From: Sabellastarte sp. h YS-2021
Lineage: Eukaryota; Annelida; Polychaeta; Sabellida; Sabellidae
Direction: 5' to 3'
DNA length: 64,000 bases
NCBI GenBank assembly: GCA_964017235.1
Contig: OZ024931.1
Coordinates: 121,345,530-121,409,529, forward strand
A program made the translations under genes and the position numbers. Positions 15,101 to 27,100 of the stretch are shown here, one piece after another (the stretch's first letter is position 1; each line of letters starts with the position of its first letter). The notes beneath the pieces are model-generated. The model was not told the DNA's origin, did no database searches, and saw only the letters and a program-made list of their open reading frames with translations.

Positions 15101-18100
15101 CTGCTTCACTCGCCAGAGGGACGTGACGTCATAGCATCTTTTTCGTTTGGCGCGATATTCAAAGTTTGAATTTTTGGAAACTCTTTTTATTTTGAGTAGT
15201 TCTTAATTTATACAGTGTGTTTTGTGTTACGATTTGTCAGTTAGTTGGATAAACTACCATGGCATCTCCAGGACAAAGGAAAGGAGCCTGCGGGCATATC
15301 ATGGCTAATTTTGACCCTCATTCTCGTTGTGCCAGATGCAGGGATAAAGGGTTGGGCCAAGACCCGTGTGTTTTAAAGTTGCAGTGTGAGTTTTGTGACA
15401 CTTTAACCCCTGAACAATTGCTCCAGCTTTCAACCCCTACGTACAAACTGCGGAAGGAGAAATCTAAATCCAAAGAAGCCCTTGTGGATCCGTCCACTGT
15501 CACTATCGTGTCTCAGGTGGAAGCTCAGGAAGTTGCTTCAACTTCTCCACCCCATGTTGCTGAACAAGATCTCTCTTTACCTCCACCTATGTTCCGCCAA
15601 GAGTTAAAAGACTTGGACGAAAAGTGGTCAGTACGTATGGCCCGTCTGGAAGCACTCATTACTTTGGGGCAGCGTCCTTCACCTCAACCTTCCTTCTCAC
15701 CGGTCAAGGCACCGGTACCGCACCAAGCTCCCGCGGGAGCTCTTTCTCAGGCACCTTTTCTCTTATCATCTGTCCCTTCCGGCCAAGCCGCCCCGGCTTT
15801 TGGCCCGGATAGGATAAAACCTAGTGCCACTGTCACTACCAGCTCAATATCTAGGACGTCTCCTCTAGAAGGCCTTTACTCTGAACAGGACCCGGAACCG
15901 GTATTCTCTCAACAGAGTTCTTCCGGCCCGGTGGCCTCTGCTTTGCCTCAACCTCCTCCGCAATCCAGCTTGTTCAAGTCAGCTCCGGAGCACTTTGAAG
16001 AAGGTGAGGTATCTGACCAAGAAGACGTCACTGACCATCCTGATCAAGAATCTCCAGATTTGGATAAGACATTGAGCGAAGATCAAAATTACAGAGAGAC
16101 TGTTAGGGGAGTACGTGCTTTCATGGGCTGGTCGCATATCCCAGATCTTGAGTATACTCCAAGTTCCAAGTCAGACAATCCCTGGATTGGCCACCGGGCA
16201 CAACCTGTAGGCAAGGTCTCTATCGACTTACCACCAGAGGACTGGCTTTGTAAGAAGCTTGAAAATTTAAATCTCGTCCTCATAGAAGGTTACCCGTCCA
16301 AGTCTACGGAACCGGGTGGACTTCATGTTGATCAGTATCTCCGCCCCCCCAAATCTCAGGCAAGGTGGTACGGTATTCATCCCGCTGAAAACAAAGACAT
16401 CACTAGGCCGGGAAAATATGTTACTACTTGGCCCAATGACGCGGCGAAGTTGAACAGTTCCTTTGCCCGAATTGGTAAACCTGCTCTTGCTTCATCCCAA
16501 CCCGCCTCCCGCCCTATTGCTCAGGATACGCTCCGGAAGTGGGAGAAAGCAGCAAAAGAGACCAGTTATATTTGTAACCAGTCCGCTGGTTTCAATAGGT
16601 GCATCACCAAGATACAGGACTCGTTTCAAGAACAGTTACAAATTCTTCAGACAGAGTTGGGAAAAGGAAAATCTTCCACAAAAGCTCAAGGTGCACTTGA
16701 TGAATTACATTTCCTGTCTGCATTCAACCAAAATGTGAGTTTTGCGGTTGGCAAATCCCTCCAACACCTCTCAGATTTCACTTTTATACAAATGGCTAAT
16801 TTAACTCTGGTCAGGAGGGATTCTTATCTTGAGCACCTAAAAGCTGGCGTCAAGCCAGATACCTTTTCCTCTCTCAGGAACTGTCCTCTGCAAACCAGGG
16901 CTTTGTTTCCGGACGACATTATCCGGAGGGCGGAAGATGAAATAGCAGCATTTGAGTCACATAAGCGTACCAACCAGCCCGGTCCGGGCCGTGGTGGGTT
17001 CGCCGGCACTCAGAAAAAGCAACACCGTTACCAGCCATATTCAACATGGAAACAGGACGATTCTGGAAACTCCGGGGCTCCCGGCAAAGAGATGCCTGCA
17101 TGGAAAACATTTGGCAATCGCGGGAGAGCCCGTGGCAGAGGCAGGGGTGGTCAACCCGGTCGCGGTTCGCGCCCTGCCAGAGATGCTAAGGCGTATAAAT
17201 GACAATCACTGCAAAGTTCCTCCGGAAGTAACATCCTGTCCGGAGTTTGGTGTTGTAAATGTAACAAAGACAAGTCTTCCTGTTCTTGTGAAAGACTCTG
17301 TAAATTGTCACAATGTTGTTCATCATGTACTTTCTGTAAAAAACATCAGGCAGCCACAAAAGAAAGGCATAAGTCCAATCTTAAACTCACAAAATACAAT
17401 AAAGTATGTGAAAAGTGCTTCTTTTGTAAATCACTGTGTCTTTGCCCCAAGTGTGTCAAATGTCCTCAGTGTTGCAAATGTCCAATCAGTAGGGGGACGC
17501 CTACAAAATTTTTGGAAAGTATGGGCTCTCAAGGGTGCAAACCCGAAGGTAGTATCCATTTTGAAAAAGGGCTATGTGCTTCCCTTCAAGGTCAGACCTC
17601 CCTTAATAAGGGAACCCCTGATAGTAAGCGGCTATGCAAACCCCACCAGAGACTCCCACTTACAAGAAGCAGTGCAAGCTCTGATCAAGAAAAAGGCAGT
17701 AGAGAGGGTCAGGGTTCGAACCTCACTAGCCTTTTTCAACAGATTGTTCATTGTCCCAAAGCCGAACCAAAAGTGGCGGCCAATTTTGGATCTCAGTACT
17801 CTAAATCAGTTTTTATGCGTAAAAACATTCAAAATGGAGACTCCAGAGACAATCCGGACCTCTCTACAACAAGGCGAGTGGGTGTCATCAATAGATTTCA
17901 GCGACGCCTACTTCCACATTCCAATCCACTTCACATCCCGAAAATTCCTCAGGTTCCACTTCCAGAACCAGTCGTACCAGTTTCGGGCTCTTCCCTTTGG
18001 CCTCTCAACAGCTCCCATGGAGTTCACTGCTGTGGTCAAAGAGGTCAAGTTAATGGCTCAGTCACGGGGTATAAGAATCCACCAGTACCTAGACGACTGG

Positions 18101-21100
18101 TTGATTCGAGCCCCTACCAAAGAATCTTGCCACCAGGGAACCCAGTCCCTCCTAGCCCTTTGCCAGGAGTTGGGCTGGATGGTAAACATGCAAAAATCAG
18201 AACTGGAACCCCAACAAGTCTTCGACTTTGTAGGCTACCAGTACGACCTGCTCAACGGACTGGTCAGACCGACTCAAAACCGTTGGGAAGCCCTTCAACA
18301 AAAAATAACAGGGCTATTGCAGAGGAGATCTTGCCAAGTGAGAACTTTCATGTCTCTTATAGGCCTTCTCACTGCGACAGAAAAACAGGTGACCCTAGGC
18401 AGACTGCACATGAGACCTATTCAGTGGCACCTCAAGAAGCACTGGAGAGTCCCGGAATCTCTGGAAAAAGAGATCCCAATTCCGAGGTCTCTCCATCAGC
18501 ACCTGCAGTGGTGGACCCAGGAGTCAAAGGTCCTAAAGGGTCAACCCTTACACCCCCTACAACACGCAATACAAATCTTTACAGACGCCTCAAAAGAAGG
18601 CTGGGGTGCTCACTTAGGCGACTTCACAGCAAGCGGGACTTGGTCAGTACCCGAAAGCAAATTACACATAAACTTCTTAGAGCTAAAGGCCGTGTTGTTA
18701 GCACTAAAAAGATTCCAACACTTAGTGCAAGGAAAGGTCGTCCTGATTGCCACAGACAACACCACAGTTGTGGCATACATCAACAAGGAGGGAGGTATGA
18801 GGTCAGGTTCACTGTGTGCCCTTCTTTGGCGGCTCCTATGTTGGTGCAATCTCAGACAAACAGTACTGAAGGCCAGACATATTCCGGGCCGTCTGAATGT
18901 AATTGCAGACAAGTTGTCTCGCCAGGGACAGGTCATTCAGACAGAGTGGTCCCTCCATCAGGAGATCTTCGACACCCTTTGCCGAACTTGGCATTATCCC
19001 CAAGTGGACATGTTTGCAACAAGGTACAACTGCAAACTAGTCCGGTTTGTGTCCCCAATTCCAGACCCGAAGGCCTGGTCAGTGGACGCTCTGACGCTGT
19101 CCTGGGAAAACCTGGACATGTACCTCTTTCCCCCAGTGTCTCTGATGGGGAAGGTGGTCAACAAGCTGTCAGACCATTGGTATCACAGAGCAATCCTGAT
19201 TGCTCCGGGATGGCCAAACATGCCTTGGTTTTGGGACCTAGTGGAGCTGTCGGCCATGGTTCCTCTTTGTCTTCCACACCATCCAGATCTAGTGACCCAA
19301 CCTTTCAACAAGGCACGTCACAGGGATCTGACAAGCTTAAACCTCCATGCCTGGCTCCTAGAGCCCAGACCATCAAGGAGCAAGGGTTTTCTAGCCCAGT
19401 GGCGGCAAGAATTGAGGCGCCTCAAAGACGTTCAACCAGAGCAGTCTACGAGGCAAAGTGGGCCCTTTTTGTTAGATGGTGCGAAACAAGTCAGGTGGAC
19501 TTCAGGAACCCATCTATAAAACAAATAGCAGATTTCCTCCTGCATCTTTTCCAGGAGAAGAATCTCCAGCCCAGCACTATAGATGGTTACAGGTCAGCCA
19601 TTTCAGACAAACTGGGAAATGCCTCGGTTAATGTTGGCAAGGATGACAATTTGACTAGACTGTTAGACAGTTTTCACAGAGATAGACCCAAAGGGCGCCG
19701 GGGGGTTCCTGCTTGGAACCTCTCCCTGGTTTTACACCAGCTTACAAAAGCGCCTTTTGAACCACTCAGAAAGGCTTCTCTGAAGCACCTTACTTTCAAA
19801 ACTGTGTTTCTCCTAGCCCTGGCTTCGGGAAAACGCAGGAGTGAGATTCATGCTTGGTTAAACAAAAATATCAGACACCAAGCTGATTGGTCCAAAGTTT
19901 CCCTCTACCCTTCACCAAGCTTCTTGGCGAAAAATCACTTGGCAAAAGAGGGACCAGAGTGCGTGGCCCCTGTGGTCATCCCGGCCTTAGCCCCCACTCT
20001 GGATAAGTCTTTAAAGGAAGACAGATCCCTTTGCCCCGTTCGGGCTCTTCGCTACTACCTGGACAAAACGCAGGACCTAAGAACGGGAAAGGAGTTAGTT
20101 TTTGTTTCATTCAAACAAGGTTTTAACAAGGACATCTCTCCTGCCACTATCTCATCCTGGATCAAACAAACAGTGGTGTTGTGTTATGATCTCTCTGACC
20201 AAGATTCCTTGACCTTACATCAGGTTAAGGCCCATGATGTTAGGGCCTTTGCGGCCTCCAAAGCCTTTCAAGGTGGCATATCTCTGGACCAGATTCTAGC
20301 AGCATGCCACTGGAAGTCCCACAACACCTTTACACAGTTTTACCTTAAGGATGTTGCCTGGGCAGATAGGGAGCTTTTTCACTTGGGTCCTGTGGTGGCT
20401 GCCCAGCAGATCCACCACTAGTCCCCTAAGCTTCTTTGTATATAATTTTATATAGTGTACATACTAGTTAGTTTTAGGTATAGGCTCACCTTTAGCCTTG
20501 ACCTTGGCTCCTCAAAGTCGTTTACTTCAGAATAATCCTCTGGGTATAGGACTTTCCCCACTCTTCCAGGTTAACCGTGGAATTTCTTTGCCTTGAACTC
20601 TTACTCTCTTCCTCCCCTCAGAGCAGTCAAAAGGGGGGGGGGGGGGGGGGGGAGCAGGTGGGTCTAGTTACCCTTGAGACTAACATGTCTCCGCAAAAGG
20701 GGCTAGAACCTCGCACCTAAGCACAATATAAGAGTTCTCTCTCTAATCCTCAGAAGGCTGCCCTCCTTCCACTGGGTAGTTATTCTAGCTATCGTCTGGT
20801 AGGTAAGATGTATTAACGCAATGAAATTGCAAATTTTAATTAGTAAATTAAATTTTTATTAGTTAATACCTTACCTACCAGACGGGAAATTCCCACCCAG
20901 CCTTCCCCGCTTTCAGCCTTACAATTCAACCTTAGGGACGAAAAAGATGCTATGACGTCACGTCCCTCTGGCGAGTGAAGCAGGAACTAGGCCACCTGGC
21001 GAGTGGAGTGTAATGTACCGGTCCTGCCGGGGGTGAAACCCAGGACGTCTTTTCTTTCGTTTGGCGGGACCGGCTGGCGCCGGGCTATAGCTATCGTCTG

Positions 21101-24100
21101 GTAGGTAAGGTATTAACTAATAAAAATTTAATTTACTAATTAAAATTTGCAATTTTGCTGTAAAGTTTTCAGTGGAAAACAAAGAAGAAAGAATGCAGTT
21201 GGCTTTGCAACGGAGGTCGTAGATTCTTTACTGTGGGTGGAGCGCCACCCTGGTACAGTAACAGGTCTCCCACCAAAAGAACGATTACAGAAGCATATCC
21301 ACGTATCCTTGCAGTTATTATTTTGTTTCCCAGCAGGTACAGTGAACTTCCTGTTTCTCAGACTTGAAGATATGGACAGATTACCTTCTTTTGCTGTAAT
21401 TTGGATGAAGATCCAACAGACATGGGGCAGTATGTGCACTGCTTGTCTGTTCAGCCCTGTTGAAGAATTGCGATAACTATCTACTAGATAATAAAATCTT
21501 CCTATGGCCATGTCTCCAATGGAAAGAATACTGTGACTTTTGAGTTAATTCTTCTGCAAACTCAACGAAGATCAAACTGGCTAGATGAGATATGGTGTTG
21601 AAGTCCTTGCTTCCAACTTTTACGAGTGTATTTTGCACAGTATATACAGGAATTTGTCCTACTAACCACAAAAGATCGTCGTACCACTCTGCCTAGTTTA
21701 CCAGGACAGAGGGATACAGAAGAACGTGGCTACATTAATGCAAGTCACCATGGAGGCTCTTCTTGCAGAAGTACTGGCAGTGATGGGAGATTTTCATTGC
21801 CATCCCAGAGTTATGCGAATCTTGAGACGGAGTTGTCGAATTACTCCCCAATCGAATTCGCCAATGCCTGTACTACCCACAATGCAAAGCGATGACGTCA
21901 GACAGGAAAACATGGCTACAATATAAATACCGCTAGAATTCTTCTGGCTAGCGCTTCAAAGAGCGATTCATCCACTCAACAATTGCAGAACTACAGGTTC
22001 CTATGGCAGTTTATTTCTTGTATAGAAACTCGGCTAATGACGACCTGTGATAGATCTCAGTGTCCTGAATTGATTTCTAACTACGACTTCAATGGTCATG
22101 GCCCACGAGTGAAGTTCGTTTACTATGTCAATAAATACCTGCTTGTCGCCTCATTTAAACTGGAGGCAGCAGAAATTATTAGAAATTCGGTTACAAAAGA
22201 TGCGTTCTTCTATGTACCGACTCCCAAGATTTTCAACATCTACTTCAGTTTAATGTACACGGTTAAACCAATCAGTTCAAAGCAATATGTAATTCGGGTT
22301 AGCGACCCCTCTACAGTATCATGCGAGTAGTAAAGAAGCAAAACTCTTTTAGGAGTTCACCATATACCTAAACCACTGGTTGTTTAGTGTACGTAAAAGA
22401 CACCAGTATTGGGTTCAAACCAAAGAACTCGTCCAATTTTTCTTCAACTGGGCTTCGTGATATCGATTTCCTAGGTTACCACTGCATTTTGGTATCAGGA
22501 AATTTCTTTCACCATATACCTAGACTACTGGTTGTTTAGTGTACGTAAAAGACACCAGTATTGGGTTCAAACCAAAGAACTCATCCAATTATTCATCAAC
22601 TGGGCTTCGTGATATCGATTTCCTAGGTTACCACTGCATTTGGTACCAGGAAATTTCTTTCTACCTCGAATAAATTAAATACCTGAGAATCTATTCAAGA
22701 CATGGCGATCTCATCACAATCAACCCCAAGGTTGCTTATATCCCAGGTAGGGATACTAACATCTTTGGAAAAGACTATACCAATGGGGCAGTTATGTATG
22801 TGTGCCTTTCAGTGGTCTCAAGAAAAAAACTGGCAATATCTCCAGTCACTAGTTGTGAGAATTCCTGTTTCAAATCCTTCTGAAAAAGCATTTTCAGTGG
22901 TGGAAAATGCCAAAAAAAAAAAAAAAAAAATGGGAAATAGGATGCCTTTTCCATACACAGGTGCACTATTCCCTTATTTTCGTAGATGCATTAAACCAGG
23001 GTTGATGATCCCATCTTAAAGCATCACAGTCAGTGGCTTTGGACAGTTTAAAAATGTATATATTACATTTCAATGTCATACAACTGAAGGCAGTGTCTTC
23101 AGCCCTTAAAAGCCTTCAAGACAATTCTACACAAAAGAATTCTGATAGCATCAGACAACACCACTGTGTTTGGTTATCTGAACAAACAGGGGGGGGGAGC
23201 GTATACCTCCTAGTTTGGCGCAGCTTGGCCTACTGCAATCCTTGAAATATACTCATAACAGACATATTCTTGGTTGCTTAAAGGTCATACTCAACATCAT
23301 CTCCAGAAGGGATAAAGGTTTGGCGCATCTTGGCCTACTACAATCCTTGAAATATACTCATAAGAGACAGAAATATTCTGGGGTTACTTAAATGTCATGC
23401 TCAATGATCTCTACAGAAGGGACAAAAGTAATATGTACAGAATGGTTCTTACTCCCTTTATGGTTCTAGACAACGTGCAAGTTTGGCACAAATCAACAAT
23501 AGGTGTTTTATGCAGGTATGCTGCATCTTGGCCTACTGCAATCCTGGAAATATTCTCATATGAGCCAGATATATTCAGGGTTGCCTTCATGTCATGACAG
23601 CCTCTCCACAAAGAACGAAATAATACAGACAGGAGAGTCTTCATCTTTAATATTCTATTTGATTTACATAGTTTGTCAAATACCAATGGTAGAGATGTTT
23701 GCTACCAATATGAGTCACAAACTTCCATTCTACGTTGCCAGTCCCGGATGCTAATGCTCTGAACATAGATGAATTAAACATCTTGTTGGAGGTTCTGGAC
23801 TGCTAGGCCTTGTGTCCTATACCACTTATTCCAAAAAGTCATTGAACAAGTGAACACCAGGTGCAAAAGGATTGTAGTGGCCCCTTGGTGGCCCATGAGG
23901 CATTGGCTTTGGGGTCTGGTGAGTCATTCAACCAAACCTCCATTACAGCTACTTCACTGGTCTCAGAAACAGCCATTCAGTCAGAAATACCATCTGAATC
24001 TGTTGCATTGGCACCTTCATGCTTGGCACCTTAACACCACTCAGAATCTCTTATATTATTCTCTGGGCAAGGGATAGAGAGAATTAGGGCATCTCGAGGA

Positions 24101-27100
24101 CCCTCATCTTGGAATGTATGAGTCATGATGGGCCATTTTGAGCTCTGGTACCCACAGAATAAGGTGGCCATCTCAGAGCCTACGGTCTCAAATATACCAG
24201 ATTTTTTGATCCATTTACTTGCAAAAATCTGAAACCTGTCACTATTGTTGGCTTTGCAGCAGCCATAGCTGATCATTTACTTTTTTTGTGCAGGAGTTGA
24301 GCAAAGCCTGGATCTTTATAGGCCTATTGCAAGTTTACCCACTGCTAACAGAGGTGCAGCATCAAGGGATTTGCCTTTGCTTCTGTTGGTTTTCACAAAA
24401 GGCTCCTTATTAACCTTTAAAGGAGGTCAGTCTAAAAAAGTTTGACTTGCAAGACTGTTGCAATGGCATTGGAAGTGTATTTTGGGACTTTGGTTCCTTC
24501 AGACACAAGCCTCATAGGAAGGAGTTTACAGTTCTCCCTCCTACCTACCTTTTCAGCAAGGACCTATTAGCCTCAATTGGTCTAGATTGGCTCCAGTGGT
24601 CACTTCAGCTCTAGATCATTCCTGAACTCAAATTGCCTGGACACATGATTCGTTGTCCTCCTACAGCACTTACATCCTTCTTGGACAGGATTACTGCTTG
24701 GAGAAAAGGGAAAGTCTCCTTCTCCTGCCTTTTAGCAAGAATCAGTTGGTTTCTGATGCCCCAGATGGCTCAAACCAGTGGTCATTCCAGCTCACAAACC
24801 TTTCTTGAGCTGACGTTGGACTGATGTTGTGACACTCTGCCCTCTTACAGTACTTAGTTACTATCAAGACAGTACAAGTACTTCAAGGAGGTGAAGAATC
24901 TCTTGCTCATATCTTTTAAGGAAGGCTTGATGGAGATATCTTGAGTTCTGCTATCTCTCCCTGGATCAATCTGGATGCATGATTAGATTGCAAGTCCTTT
25001 AATTCTGATTATCAGAATCCATACATTGAGACACATATTACATCCATGGCTGCCTCTTTACTTTTCAAGAGTGGGGTCTTGCCTCAGCAGATATCAAACT
25101 CTTGTTATTGGAAGACCCACAATTCCTTACTACATTCCACTCGAAGATGTAGCTTGGCAATCCCATGACCAGTCCATGAATAAATTGGGTCTTGTGGATT
25201 CACCTCAGCATGTAGTCAAATTTTTGTGTTTTTTATACATGTTATTCATATGACTCGCATACTTTGTTCTCTCCAGTTATACAAGTGTTGTGTCACTGAC
25301 ATATGTCTTTCTTAACTTACATGTGGCCCCATATCTGCAGTTTATGCAGTTCAGTTTGCCTGCTTGGAGATATTCTCATTGTCAGATGATGACATCTTGT
25401 TTGGGGAGACATGCAGTCATCTCCGGCCAATACCGGGTGATGATTGATAGCGCTATATCATTTGTTGTAAAATTGTCTACAACAGCAACAGTAGCAACAG
25501 TGATGATCACATCATGGATCTCTTGTTGAGGTTAGCAAATTACTTATCTGTGATGAAGAAGTAATATATAACCTAAGATGTGGTGTATGGAAGCTTATCT
25601 TATCCTCTTATCAAGTGCTTTATTTGGTGACCGCTTGTCTGACAATCATCTAACAGTGTGGCCAAAACAAATACCCTCCACCTGTTATGGTTGTATTCAA
25701 GCACTTGTGAGGATAAGGTAAGGCTATTTTACGCAATAAAATGTAACAAATTTTATTGTAATTTAACTTTTTACAAGTTAAATACTTACCTTATCCTCAC
25801 AAGGATAAACCCACCCTACCTCCCCGCATAATTTGTTTTCTGGGGACCAAAAATACAATGAAGAGCTCTCGACAATCGTCTGTCGACAACGACTACTGCG
25901 CAAGCGCGGACATGCGCAGACAAAGGGGTCACCTCTTGTGACAAGAATATTCCTTAAAAAATTCTTGTCGGTCGATACGTTTTGCTCCACAAAACCAAAC
26001 AAGCACTTGTGAGGATAAGGTAAGTATTTAACTTGTAAAAAGTTAAATTACAATAAAATTTGTTACAATTTATTTAATTTAAGATTTTTCATAAAGTAAT
26101 TGAGTCCCATCTCTAGACCCTGGCCTTTACAGTTACTTGTCAGTGTCAGTGTTGGTTTATGTACAGTGTAAAAGTGTGATCAATTAATATACATTGCTAT
26201 ACTCCATGCACTCAACTATATTTGCTCTAATATGACTTGCCAAATGTGTTATTCGACACAAAATCTTAATCAATTTAACTGGCCCTGAATGGGAAATAAG
26301 TCCTCCTTTATGGAGTGTCCTTTTTATCCGCAAGTGCTTCAAGGAGTAAGTGTTATATCAGTTGCTGTGTATTTGTGTTTGTCATGATTATGTAATACTA
26401 TTATATTTATATTTGTTTTTATATAATTATGTTAACCTGAATATTATTATTGTTTTAAAGTATGTAAATTGTATTGTTTTTTTTAACAAGCATAAATTTG
26501 ATACCAAATAAATGATTGTGAGTTTGCGTACTTTGTTACAGATAGTACAGCTACAGGAGCTGTTTGAGGTGCGTCACTCCGTGTTTATCGTGGGTAACGC
26601 AGGCACAGGAAAGAGTCAAGTGTGGAAGTCGCTTTTCAAGACCAACCAAAACCTGAAGAAGAAGCCCCAGGCCATCGATCTCAACCCCAAGGCGGTCACC
26701 AATAACGAGTTGTTTGGAATCATCAACCCGTCAACACGAGAATGGAAAGACGGTGAGTGGGGTTGACCTTCAGTTACAGTAATGCTGGACTGTGAATAAC
26801 TTGGTTGCACCTCTATCAGCACAGACCAATCAGCTATTTGTTTGTCTTGAACTGGTGGTGTGGAGCATGAGTGAGTTGAATTACAGACACTCTCTCAAAC
26901 TCTAGTACAATGGGGGAAACAGTTAAAATCTGTTGAATATTTGTATTTTATCAACATGCAGCTACCCTCCAGTGTTTTGTGTGTTCACTTTTGCAGCATG
27001 TTTAATTCACACAGTTATTTCCAAAGTTAAACAGATGGTTCAGGAAGATGCCTTTTGTCACAATCGCAATGCAGTAAGTCTTTGCTGTAAAATGTTGGGT

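Larger units (their letters stand above)
14955..21155 (+). mobile_element. DIRS-type tyrosine-recombinase retrotransposon, looks whole
   Basis: 6.2-kb element nested in the older DIRS-like element, same orientation as the dynein gene. Parts: left inverted repeat 14975-15146, gag-like ORF 15259-17202, reverse transcriptase/RNase H frame within 16952-19519, tyrosine recombinase frame within 17305-20421 overlapping it, internal complementary region 20786-20884, right inverted repeat 20938-21109. The outermost bases were placed by comparison with the internal complementary region. No target duplication is seen, as expected for recombinase-based insertion. Long open frames in all three parts make it look whole and young. 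Confidence 0.92.
14476..26066 (+). mobile_element. Old DIRS-like tyrosine-recombinase retroelement, broken, interrupted by a younger DIRS element
   Basis: Inverted terminal repeats lie at 14476-14675 and 25845-26066. An internal complementary region at 25699-25802 is the reverse complement of both outer ends joined, the hallmark of DIRS. After removing the inserted element (14955-21155) it is about 5.4 kb. Recognisable decayed parts on the + strand: reverse transcriptase traces about 22190-22660, RNase H traces about 23030-23250, tracts of the DIRS type about 23860-23950, and recombinase C-terminal traces about 25060-25225. It is clearly broken, with many breaks, and much older than its passenger. 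Confidence 0.85.

Noticed and set aside
22702-25529. Short frames between the DIRS elements as separate host genes
   Set aside because: They lie inside the old DIRS-like element, several echo its RNase H or recombinase, and all are short and decayed.
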